64,000 bases of DNA, from NCBI GenBank assembly GCA_016927855.1, contig JAFGLV010000114.1, positions 16,687 to 80,686 of the forward strand, written 5' to 3'. The notes under the pieces were generated by a model, which searched no databases, was not told the DNA's origin, and saw only the letters and a program-made list of their open reading frames with translations. Shown here piece after piece: positions 27,936-35,898 of this stretch. How positions within the stretch are numbered: position 1 is the stretch's first letter; every line of letters begins with the position of its first letter. Both the position numbers and the translations under genes were made by a program. Source of the stretch: Sedimentisphaerales bacterium. GTDB taxonomy: Bacteria; Planctomycetota; Phycisphaerae; Sedimentisphaerales; Anaerobacaceae.

Positions 27936-29828
27936 ATGAGAACTGAGACCGTAGGGCGAACGTCCTCGTTCGCCAGTCGTGCGAGGACCCCTGCCTTACG
28001 CAGGGGGAGCCTAGCCCTGCGGAGGCAGGGCCACGACCTACTGATCGCGTCGCTGCTATTCCTCTTCACCCACACTGCCTTGGCTTTAGATGAGCCGATC
28101 CGCGTGACTTTCGAAGGCAAGGTCTCCGAGCACAAGTGGTCGCTGGCGCAACTGGACCCGCAATGGCCTTCGGATTGGTCGGAATACAATTTCCTGGTCG
28201 TGGAGATGAAGGCCTCCTCGCCCCAGCGGTTCTCCTGGTGGATCTACACCGTCAATGGCAAGCGGCGCATCATGTTCCATCCGTTCGGGCAGAACGTCTG
28301 GCTGCGCGCGTCGATTCCGCTGCAGTACTTCCGCGGGCGGGACCAGCGAGGCAACGACCTGGCGTCAGCGAACAATCGACGCTTCAACTCGTTCTGGTTG
28401 TCCACGTGGGGACCGTTCGGTGATCTCAAGGCCGTCGAGGCTCTGAGCGTGGTGATGGACTATCCTCTGGACGAGCCGACGTTGGAGATTCGAGCCGTCA
28501 AGTTGTCGAAGGAGGATGCCGGCTCGGAATTCCTCGAAGAAGGCCCGTATGTTGACGAGTTTGGCCAATGGGCGCGAGGCGACTGGCCGCGCAAAATCGA
28601 GAGCCGCGAGCAGCTCGAGAAGGAACTGGAAGCCGAACGAAAGGCGTTCACAGATGACAGCGAGTTTGGCTATTGCGAGTATGGTGGCTACAAGGAAACG
28701 CAAGCGAGAGCTACCGGCTTCTTCCGCGTCGAGCAGATCGACGGCAAGTGGTGGCTGGTAGACCCGCACGGCCACTTGTTTCTCTCGACCGGATCGAATT
28801 GTATCAGCACCGGTGGCGGTCGTCGCCGAGGCGGCGGCGCTGCTGAGGAAGTCCCGGCGGGACGCAATCTGGTCGCGCAGCGCATGAGTGCTTGGGGCTT
28901 CAACACCGTCGGCAACTGGTCGCGGTTCCAGGTCTCCGATGATGCCGACCGCAAGGTTTACGTCGTGACGTTCCGAGGGCCGCGCATCCAGCCGTCGTAT
29001 CTCGGTATGCCGGACGTCTATTCCGAGGACTTCGCGGCCAGCGCTGACGAAGCGGCCGAGAGGCAGTGCGCCGCGCTCAAGGACGACCCCTGGCTGCTCG
29101 GTTACTTCATCGGCAACGAACCGCCTTGGCCGGACCGCGAGAGCGAGGTCGTGGACATGTTCCTCAACGGTCCTGACACGGCGACCAAGACGAAGCTCCA
29201 GGCCTTTCTGGCCGAAGGCGATACGCCACAGCGGCGCGTGCAATTCGTCTACAGCATGTTCGAGCACTACCTGACCGTGATCGGCGACGCGATCAAACGG
29301 CACGATCCGAACCACCTGAATCTCGGCATCCGCTTCGGCGGCTCGCCTCCCGAGGGCGTCATGCGGATGGGCGAGACCTTCGACGTGTGCAGCATCAACG
29401 TGTACGAGTATGAGCCAACGGCGCAGCTCAAACGGGTCTATGAAGCGACCGGCCGACCCATCATGATCGGCGAGTTCCACTTGGGCGTGCCGGCCGACGG
29501 ACTCGGCGCCGGTCTCGTCCAGACGGCAGATCAGATCGAGCGAGGCAAGGGCTACCGCTACTACGTCGAGCAGGCAGCGGCTTTGCCTTGCTTCCTCGGC
29601 GCGCACTGGTTTCAGTGGAGCGACGAGCCGGTCCTGGGACGCTTTGATGGTGAGAACTACAACATCGGCCTGGTGGACAACACGAATCGTCCCTACGTCG
29701 AGCTGATTGAGGCAGCCAAGGCGACGCACAAACGCCTGTACGACGTCCATGCCGGCAAAGTGCCGCCTTTCGCAGAACGCCCCAAAGCCTCGGCGGCCGG
29801 GACGCCGGCTTCTCCCTGGAGCAGATAG
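27936..29828 (+). CDS. Secreted GH50-like (clan A) agarase-type glycoside hydrolase
   Basis: 630 residues from the ATG at 27936, preferred because GGAG lies six bases upstream; further in-frame ATGs at 27924 and 27864 precede it. The signal peptide core is LLIASLLFLFTHTALA (about 35-50). Its n-region (residues 6-35, RTSSFASRARTPALRRG and onward) is translated from a 90-base repeat. A jelly-roll follows (about 55-185), then a barrel with DGKWWLVDPHGHLFLSTGSN, DDPWLLGYFIGNEPPW (candidate acid/base Glu395) and IMIGEFHLG (candidate nucleophile Glu513), the pattern of GH50-like beta-galactan/agarose hydrolases. A Gly/Arg insert lies at about 291-305. Family assignment rests on motifs only; a pectic galactan substrate would fit the locus. 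Confidence 0.65.
   Translation: MRTETVGRTSSFASRARTPALRRGSLALRRQGHDLLIASLLFLFTHTALALDEPIRVTFEGKVSEHKWSLAQLDPQWPSDWSEYNFLVVEMKASSPQRFSWWIYTVNGKRRIMFHPFGQNVWLRASIPLQYFRGRDQRGNDLASANNRRFNSFWLSTWGPFGDLKAVEALSVVMDYPLDEPTLEIRAVKLSKEDAGSEFLEEGPYVDEFGQWARGDWPRKIESREQLEKELEAERKAFTDDSEFGYCEYGGYKETQARATGFFRVEQIDGKWWLVDPHGHLFLSTGSNCISTGGGRRRGGGAAEEVPAGRNLVAQRMSAWGFNTVGNWSRFQVSDDADRKVYVVTFRGPRIQPSYLGMPDVYSEDFAASADEAAERQCAALKDDPWLLGYFIGNEPPWPDRESEVVDMFLNGPDTATKTKLQAFLAEGDTPQRRVQFVYSMFEHYLTVIGDAIKRHDPNHLNLGIRFGGSPPEGVMRMGETFDVCSINVYEYEPTAQLKRVYEATGRPIMIGEFHLGVPADGLGAGLVQTADQIERGKGYRYYVEQAAALPCFLGAHWFQWSDEPVLGRFDGENYNIGLVDNTNRPYVELIEAAKATHKRLYDVHAGKVPPFAERPKASAAGTPASPWSR
27951..28040. repeat. Family-D composite repeat encoding part of a signal peptide
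   Basis: GTAGGGCGAACGTCCTCGTT opens the element; it contains GCGAACGTCCTCGTTCGC, a CCCCTGCCTTACGCAGGGGG hairpin and CCCTGCGGAGGCAGGG. An inverted relative lies in the fourth PL11 gene at 36232-36278 (shared CGCCAGTCGTGCGAGGAC). Here it encodes about 30 basic residues in front of the hydrophobic signal core. Confidence 0.85.
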
Positions 29829-29860
29829 GCGCTATTGATACTTGTTGGAGGTCTTGCGAC

Positions 29861-31753
29861 GTGGTTCGAAACGTGACGATACTCTCACTGGTGATTGCCA
29901 TATCTGCGTCGCTCGCCACGGCCCAGAACATGAGAGGAAGACGGGGTCTTGGTGGGACGCGACCGCCCGAAGGCAACGATCGTGGTTTGCGGCAGTTGAC
30001 CGACGAAGAGATTCCGCCCAACTTGAACTTCTACGCAATGGACCCGCTGTACGATCCTGACGCCGTGCTGGGCTGGGCGAGTGAGCGGATTGAAGAGCGG
30101 ATCGATCGAGGGATGCTCGCTTTATCGATGGGGGACGGCAAGGTATACCTGGGCTGGCGACTGCTCAAGAGCGATCCCGAGAACATTGCCTTCAACGTCT
30201 ATCGCTCCACTGCAGGCGGTGAGCCGGTCAAGCTCAACGCCCAGCCGATCATGAAGACGACCGACTTCATCGACGACGAAGCTCCTCTTGACAACCCCAG
30301 CGCCTGGTGGATCAAGCCGGTCGTGGATGGACGGGAGACGGATGCCTCCGAGAGAGCTGAGCTTGCGGCCACTGCCCTGGTGCAGCAATACCGTTCCATT
30401 CAACTCAAGGACGACGTTCGCGGCGTGTCGATGGTGGGTATCGGCGATCTGGATGGTGACGGCGTCTATGACTTCGTCGTCAAGCATCCGCGCGGCGGCA
30501 AGGACCCCGGTCGGGTCGGTCCCAATCGTGGCTCCTACAAGTACGACGGCTACAACGGCAAGACCGGCGAATTCCTATGGCGGATCGACCTGGGCTGGAA
30601 CGTGGACATGGGCATCTGGTGGACGCCGATGGTGGTTCGCGACCTGGACGGCGACAACAAAGCCGAGGTCTGCGTGCGCACGTCGGACTACGCCGCGACA
30701 GAAGAGGACATGCTACCCAGCGGCCGTGAGGGGTTCCTCCTCGATGCGCCGGAATATCTCGCCGTCTACGACGGCCAGACCGGCGCGCTGATCGACAAGG
30801 TCGATTGGATCGAACTGGGCAAGGTCCAGGACTGGGGCGACAATACAGGCAACCGCGCCAGTCGGCACATGATGGCGGTCGCTTACCTGGACGGCAAGAC
30901 CCCGGCCATCCTGGCGGTACGCGGCACCTACGGCAGGATGAAGATCGACGCGTACGTGCTGGAGAACAAGAAGCTGCGCAAGGTCTGGCGCTGGACGAAC
31001 GAGCGGGCGCCTTTCATGTACCAGGGGCAGGGCCAGCACACCGTCAAGACCGGCGACATCGACGGAGACGGCTGTGACGAGATCATCAACGGTTCGCTGG
31101 CCATCGACCACGACGGTCGGACGATGTGGACGACCGGTCTCGGGCACGGCGATCGTTCCTACATGGGTGACATCGACCCCGCGCATCCGGGCTGGGAAAT
31201 CTGGTACATCATTGAAGAGCCCCACCCGCGCAACGGCGCGTGCCTTGTCGATGCCCGGACAGGACAAGTCCTTTTCGGCGCCGATGAACCGACCAGAGAT
31301 AACGAGTTGGACAGCGCCGTCGCGGCTGATTTCGACCCGGCGCTGCCGGGTCTGGAACTGGCCGGCGGGCGGTTCTCCTACACCGCGCAGGGCCAGCGCC
31401 TCGAAGGACGCATTCCGCAAGGACTCATGGCGTGGTGGGATGCCGATCTGCTGCGCGAGTTCGTCAGCCGTCGCGGCCTGGCCAAGTGGAATGGCAGCGG
31501 TCTGACGCCCATCGAAGGCGCGCCCATTGAGGGTACTGTCGTTCAGGTGGCGGACATCGCAGGCGACTGGCGTGAAGAGCTGGTCACGGCCGCCGGCTCT
31601 GAGCTGCGCATCTACAGCACGATCATCCCGGCGGCCGACCGGCGCGTCTGCCTGATGCAGGACCCGCTGTATCGAAACGACGTTTGCCATCACACGATGG
31701 GCTACACCGATCGACATTATCCCATGACCAGCTACTATCTCGGCACGAAGTAA
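29861..31753 (+). CDS. Secreted rhamnogalacturonan lyase (PL11), copy 1
   Basis: 630 residues from a GTG at 29861, with TTGGAGGT eight bases upstream. Signal peptide about 1-22, then an Arg/Gly-rich linker (MRGRRGLGGTRPPEGND) and a unique segment (to about 85) absent from the other three copies. The PL11 beta-propeller follows: GKVYLGWRLLKSDPENIAFN, SMVGIGDLDGDGVYDFVVKH, MVVRDLDGDNKAEVCVRTSD, KTGDIDGDGCDEIINGSLAI and QVADIAGDWREELVTAAG. The repeated D-x-D-G-D motifs are the calcium-binding loops of the family. It would cut the RG-I backbone between rhamnose and galacturonate by beta-elimination outside the cytoplasm. First of four consecutive PL11 genes, and the most divergent. Confidence 0.92.
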   Translation: MVRNVTILSLVIAISASLATAQNMRGRRGLGGTRPPEGNDRGLRQLTDEEIPPNLNFYAMDPLYDPDAVLGWASERIEERIDRGMLALSMGDGKVYLGWRLLKSDPENIAFNVYRSTAGGEPVKLNAQPIMKTTDFIDDEAPLDNPSAWWIKPVVDGRETDASERAELAATALVQQYRSIQLKDDVRGVSMVGIGDLDGDGVYDFVVKHPRGGKDPGRVGPNRGSYKYDGYNGKTGEFLWRIDLGWNVDMGIWWTPMVVRDLDGDNKAEVCVRTSDYAATEEDMLPSGREGFLLDAPEYLAVYDGQTGALIDKVDWIELGKVQDWGDNTGNRASRHMMAVAYLDGKTPAILAVRGTYGRMKIDAYVLENKKLRKVWRWTNERAPFMYQGQGQHTVKTGDIDGDGCDEIINGSLAIDHDGRTMWTTGLGHGDRSYMGDIDPAHPGWEIWYIIEEPHPRNGACLVDARTGQVLFGADEPTRDNELDSAVAADFDPALPGLELAGGRFSYTAQGQRLEGRIPQGLMAWWDADLLREFVSRRGLAKWNGSGLTPIEGAPIEGTVVQVADIAGDWREELVTAAGSELRIYSTIIPAADRRVCLMQDPLYRNDVCHHTMGYTDRHYPMTSYYLGTK

Positions 31754-31765
31754 TGTAGCGCGTTT

Positions 31766-31788
31766 GTAGTGTGCCCGTAAAGGCACAG
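31766..31788. repeat. Family-C repeat between PL11 copies 1 and 2
   Basis: GTAGTGTGCCCGTAAAGGCA, 13 bases after the stop of PL11 copy 1. Same element as at 24703 and 48939. Confidence 0.85.
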
Positions 31789-31867
31789 AGGCCGCTGCTC
31801 ACGGGAGTCTTTGCCTCAGGATGACAAATCGTGAGGTGCTTAGATTCCGCCGGAAGGAAAGGATCGC

Positions 31868-33706
31868 ATGAACAAGACATCAACGAAGATGGTTGTCGTC
31901 GTCACCGGTTGCATCGTCTTGACGATGGTCGGCTCAACGAGCGCGCAGCGACAGATGGAGAATCTCGGTCGCGGCGTGGTCGCGGTGAATCTGGATGAAG
32001 GTAAGGTCTACGTCGGATGGCGGATGCTGGGGACGGACCCCGAGAGCATAGCCTTCAACGTTTACCGCGGCACCACGAAAATCAACGACGCGCCGGTAAC
32101 TGGCTCGACCAACCTGGTGGATAAGCAGGGTGATCCGAACGCCGTCTACACAGTCCGGCCCGTTATCGATGGAGCGGAGGACACACCCTCGGCCCCAGCA
32201 AGAGTCTGGAGTCAGTGCTATCTGTCGATCCTGCTGCAAACGCCCGAGGGTTGTACACCCAATGATGCCTCCGTCGGCGATCTCGATGGAGACGGCGAGT
32301 ACGAAATCGTGCTGCACCAATCGCCGCGCGGCCGGGACAATTCGCAGCGCGGCATGACTGGAGCGCCTGTCTTCGAAGCCTACAAGCTCGACGGTACACG
32401 GCTCTGGCGGATCAATCTGGGACGCAACATCCGCGAAGGCGCTCACTATACGCAGTTCATGGTCTACGACCTCGATGGTGACGGCAAAGCCGAGTTTGCC
32501 TGCAAGACGGCCGACGGCACCGTCGATGGCCAAGGTAGGGTAATCGGTGATCCGAACGCCAGTTACGTTGACAACCGAGGCTTTATCCTGGATGGACCCG
32601 AATTCCTGACCATCTTCGACGGACTGACCGGTGCCGCACTGGCGACGACCGACTACATTCCGCCGCGCGGAGGCGACGGCTCTGGCTGGGGAGACGGCAA
32701 CGGCAATCGCGTGGACCGCTTCCTCGCTTGCACGGCCTACCTCGATGGGAGGTGCCCGAGCCTGGTCATGTGCCGAGGCTACTACACGCGCGCGGTGCTG
32801 GTCGCGTGGAACTGGCGGGATGGGAAGCTGACGCGTCTGTGGACGTTCGACAGCGACGATGGCACGCCGGGCAACGAAGCCTATCGCGGCGAAGGCAACC
32901 ATAACCTCAGCGTCGGTGACGTGGATGGTGACGGCAGGGACGAGATCGTCTACGGTGCCTGCGCGATCGATCACGACGGCAAAGGTCTCTACTCGACGGG
33001 CTTGGGACATGGCGACGCGATGCACTTGTCCGACATCGATCCGGACCGGCCAGGCATGGAGGTGTGGGCGATCCACGAGAATCCGCGTCATGCGTATGGA
33101 GCCAACCTCCGCGACGCGGCCACCGGTAAGGTCCTCTGGGGTCTTGAGCTGCGCGACCCGGGTCGGGGGCTGGCGATCGATATCGATCCGCGCTACCGAG
33201 GCTATGAATGCTGGGCCAACAACTCCAACGGGCTCTACAGCAGCAAGGGCGAGAAGATTTCCGATGCCAAGCCCCGTTCGTGCAACATGGGGATTTGGTG
33301 GGACGGTGACGTGCTGCGCGAGATCCTCGACGGGGTGAACATCGACAAGTGGGACTATGCCAACGGCACTGCGACCAGCCTGCTGGCCGGGCGGGACTTC
33401 GGCTGTGCCAGCAACAACGGATCGAAGTCCAATCCCTGCCTCTGCGCCGATATCCTGGGCGACTGGCGCGAGGAGCTGATCGCGCGCACACGGGATGGCC
33501 GCGAACTGCGTGTCTTCACGACAACCATCCCGACAGAGCATCGTTTCTACACGGTGATGCACGATCCGGCTTACCGGCTGGCGATCACCTGGCAGAACGT
33601 GGCCTACAACCAGCCGGCCCATACCGGTTTCTACCTGGGCGACGGCATGGACGCCCCACCACATCCCAATATCAAGCTGGTGAACGTCGGCAATACCGCG
33701 CCCTGA
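31868..33706 (+). CDS. Secreted rhamnogalacturonan lyase (PL11), copy 2
   Basis: 612 residues from the ATG at 31868, behind GGAAAGGATCGC. Signal peptide about 1-26, then directly RQMENLGRGVVAVNLDEGKV. Propeller and calcium-loop motifs: SVGDLDGDGEYEIVLHQSPR, FMVYDLDGDGKAEFACKTAD, GTVDGQGRVIGDPNASYVDN, SVGDVDGDGRDEIVYGACAI, and a C-terminal ADILGDWREELIARTRDGRE then EHRFYTVMHDPAYRLAITWQ. Length is typical for the family. It is closest to copy 4 in the middle of the chain (shared CRGYYTRAV and LGHGDAMHLSDIDPDRPG). Thirteen bases separate it from copy 3. An endo- or exo-acting RG-I lyase is expected; which one cannot be read. Confidence 0.94.
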   Translation: MNKTSTKMVVVVTGCIVLTMVGSTSAQRQMENLGRGVVAVNLDEGKVYVGWRMLGTDPESIAFNVYRGTTKINDAPVTGSTNLVDKQGDPNAVYTVRPVIDGAEDTPSAPARVWSQCYLSILLQTPEGCTPNDASVGDLDGDGEYEIVLHQSPRGRDNSQRGMTGAPVFEAYKLDGTRLWRINLGRNIREGAHYTQFMVYDLDGDGKAEFACKTADGTVDGQGRVIGDPNASYVDNRGFILDGPEFLTIFDGLTGAALATTDYIPPRGGDGSGWGDGNGNRVDRFLACTAYLDGRCPSLVMCRGYYTRAVLVAWNWRDGKLTRLWTFDSDDGTPGNEAYRGEGNHNLSVGDVDGDGRDEIVYGACAIDHDGKGLYSTGLGHGDAMHLSDIDPDRPGMEVWAIHENPRHAYGANLRDAATGKVLWGLELRDPGRGLAIDIDPRYRGYECWANNSNGLYSSKGEKISDAKPRSCNMGIWWDGDVLREILDGVNIDKWDYANGTATSLLAGRDFGCASNNGSKSNPCLCADILGDWREELIARTRDGRELRVFTTTIPTEHRFYTVMHDPAYRLAITWQNVAYNQPAHTGFYLGDGMDAPPHPNIKLVNVGNTAP

Positions 33707-33719
33707 CCCGACACATTCC

Positions 33720-35666
33720 ATGAAAGCGACGATGGCAATGAAACCTCTTGCGATTCTCGCAACCGTGTTTGTCCTCGCCGGGACCGTTCAAGCGCAGAGG
33801 CAGATGGAAAAGCTCGATCGCGGTGCGGTGGCGATCGCTCAGGGTGACGGCAAGGTCTACGTCGGTTGGCGCCTGCTGGGGACCGATCCCAACGATGTCG
33901 CGTTCAACGTCTATCGCGGCGATACCAAGGTCAACGATGCGCCGATAGCGAACTCGACCAACGTTGTTGATGAGCAGGGCGATCCGAATGCCTTGTATGC
34001 GATTCGGGCTGTTGTCGACGATGTGGAGACGCAAGCCTGCCCTGAGCGCAGCCGAAGGGATGTTGCGTCTCTACAACAGGCTGTGAAGGTCTGGAGCCGG
34101 AGTTACTTCTCGGTTCCGCTGCAGAAGCCGGCGGGTGGGAGCTGTCCCGATGGACAACGGTATACGTACTCGGCTGACGATTGCAGCGTCGGTGATCTGG
34201 ACGGTGACGGCGACTATGAGATCGTGTTGAAGTGGGAGCCCTCCAACTCGAAGCGCCCACCACAGACGGGATTCACCGGTCCTCATCTTCTCGATGCCTA
34301 CGAGCTGGACGGCACGCATCTGTGGCGAATCGACCTGGGCCGCAACATCCGCGCCGGCGCCGCCTTCACGCAGTTTCTCGTCTACGATTTCGACGGAGAC
34401 GGCAAAGCGGAACTGGTGTGCAAAACGGCTGACGGGACGGTCGATGGACAGGGCAACGTCATCGGTGACGCCGACGCCGATTGGCGACTCCTGGCGTCGT
34501 CCTCTGATCCGAAATATGGCAAGATTCTCGACGGGCCGGAGTACCTGACGGTCTTCGATGGCCAAACCGGCGCTGCGTTGGCGACGACCGACTACATCCC
34601 GCCCAGAGGCGACATCGGCGGGTGGGGCGGGATCGGCGGCAACGGCGGCAACGACAACACCGGCAACCGCGTGGACCATTTCAGCGCCTGCGTGGTCTAC
34701 CTCGACGGTGTCTGGCCGAGTGCCGTGATGATCCGAGGCTGGTATGGTCGCACGGTGCTGGCCGCGTGGGATTGGCGCGACGGCAAGCTGACCCAACGCT
34801 GGGTGTTCGATACCCACGACGGAGGGACGGGTAAGGACGGCAAACCGGACCTGGACTACGCCGGCATGGCGAACCACCAAGTCACCGTCGCTGATTTCGA
34901 TGCCGACGGACGCGATGAAATCTGCGTAGGCGCGATGGTCGTCGACGACGACGGACACGGCCTCTTCACAACAGGCCTGCGGCACGGCGACGCGCTGCAC
35001 GTAAGCAACCTGGACCCCACTCGGCCCGGCCTGGAGGTCTTCGGCATCCATGAGAACGAAGGACGGACGGTCGCATTCGGTACGCCTGGAGCGGCCATGT
35101 ACGATGGGCGAACGGGCGAGATCATCTTCGGTGTCGGTCCCGGTGCCGATGTCGGGCGAGGGGTAGCCGCCGACATTGACCCGCGACACCTCGGCTGCGA
35201 GAACTGGGGCGGCCCCGGCGGCTTGCGCGACTGCCAGGGACGGACCATCTGCAAAGCGACGCCTTCCTCGACGAACTTCGTGATCTGGTGGGACGCTGAC
35301 CTGACGCGAGAGCTCTTGGACCGCAACCACATCGACAAGTGGAACTGGATGGAGCAAACGACGGACCGGCTTCTAACAGCGACAGAGTGCTCTTCGAACG
35401 GCGGGACCAAAGCGGTTCCGTGCCTGAGTGCTGATCTTCTGGGCGATTGGCGCGAGGAGGTGATCTGGCGGACGAGCAACAGCACCGCGCTGCACATCTA
35501 CACGACGACCATCCCGACCACTTACCGCTTCCACACGCTCATGCACGATCCGCAATACCGGCTGGCGATTGCCTGGCAAAACGTCGCCTACAACCAGCCG
35601 CCGCACGTAAGCTTCTATCTCGGTGCCGGCATGAAAGCGGCTCCGCGTCCGAACATCCGCCGGTAG
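33720..35666 (+). CDS. Secreted rhamnogalacturonan lyase (PL11), copy 3, with nested repeat insertion
   Basis: 648 residues. ATG at 33720 has no convincing ribosome binding site; 33732 and 33738 are in-frame alternatives. Signal peptide about 1-24, then RQMEKLDRGAVAIAQGDGKV. Calcium loops: SVGDLDGDGDYEIVLKWEPS, FLVYDFDGDGKAELVCKTAD, TVADFDADGRDEICVGAMVV and SADLLGDWREEVIWRTSNST. Compared with copy 2 it carries extra loops (YTYSADDCSV; DIGGWGGIGGNGGNDNTGNR). Residues about 102-119 (VETQACPERSRRDVASLQ) come from a palindromic repeat with a second repeat inside it. That loop joins two conserved strands (YAIRAVVDD and VWSRSYFSVPLQ), so the insertion is probably tolerated at the surface. Confidence 0.93.
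   Translation: MKATMAMKPLAILATVFVLAGTVQAQRQMEKLDRGAVAIAQGDGKVYVGWRLLGTDPNDVAFNVYRGDTKVNDAPIANSTNVVDEQGDPNALYAIRAVVDDVETQACPERSRRDVASLQQAVKVWSRSYFSVPLQKPAGGSCPDGQRYTYSADDCSVGDLDGDGDYEIVLKWEPSNSKRPPQTGFTGPHLLDAYELDGTHLWRIDLGRNIRAGAAFTQFLVYDFDGDGKAELVCKTADGTVDGQGNVIGDADADWRLLASSSDPKYGKILDGPEYLTVFDGQTGAALATTDYIPPRGDIGGWGGIGGNGGNDNTGNRVDHFSACVVYLDGVWPSAVMIRGWYGRTVLAAWDWRDGKLTQRWVFDTHDGGTGKDGKPDLDYAGMANHQVTVADFDADGRDEICVGAMVVDDDGHGLFTTGLRHGDALHVSNLDPTRPGLEVFGIHENEGRTVAFGTPGAAMYDGRTGEIIFGVGPGADVGRGVAADIDPRHLGCENWGGPGGLRDCQGRTICKATPSSTNFVIWWDADLTRELLDRNHIDKWNWMEQTTDRLLTATECSSNGGTKAVPCLSADLLGDWREEVIWRTSNSTALHIYTTTIPTTYRFHTLMHDPQYRLAIAWQNVAYNQPPHVSFYLGAGMKAAPRPNIRR
34026..34074. repeat. Family-A palindrome with nested PERSRR-type repeat in PL11 copy 3
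   Basis: Outer arms GAGACGCAA (34026-34034) and TGTTGCGTCTCTAC (34061-34074) are a family-A element. Between them lies a 24-base unit containing CCTGCCCTGAGCGCAGCCGA and ending in AGG, read as ACPERSRR. Removing exactly eight codons restores the ETQDVASL found at the other sites. Confidence 0.92.
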
Positions 35667-35674
35667 CGACGCCG

Positions 35675-35786
35675 GTAGGGGCGAATAATCATCCGCCCTG
35701 GGCTGTGTCGGACCCCGCTGACCCGTCCTTGGGGGAGGGCGAATGATTATTCGCCCCTACTATGCCCTGATGGGCACGCTACAAAC
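35675..35786. repeat. Inverted pair of family-B repeats plus inverted family C
   Basis: GTAGGGGCGAATAATCATCC (35675-35700) and AGGGCGAATGATTATTCGCC (35736-35760) face each other across 35 bases; a reversed family-C unit, TATGCCCTGATGGGCACGCT, follows (35761-35786). The remaining sequence to 35898 shows no gene or clear promoter. The reading frame of PL11 copy 4 is open through this block, which makes the gene look longer than it is. Confidence 0.88.
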
Positions 35787-35898
35787 GGGTTGCGAGAGCA
35801 GCTTTGAGAACATACAATGGTTGCATAAGGCGGCCTTATACCTGCTGTTCTTTCTAACGACGACGACGCGGGAGGGGCACACACACGCAGGAGGTCTT

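Noticed and set aside
31934..33721. Antisense open frame across PL11 copy 2
   Set aside because: Mirror of the D-x-D-G-D repeats, not a protein of its own.
35743..35898. N-terminal extension of PL11 copy 4
   Set aside because: Consists of family-B and family-C repeats; a good ribosome binding site precedes 35899.
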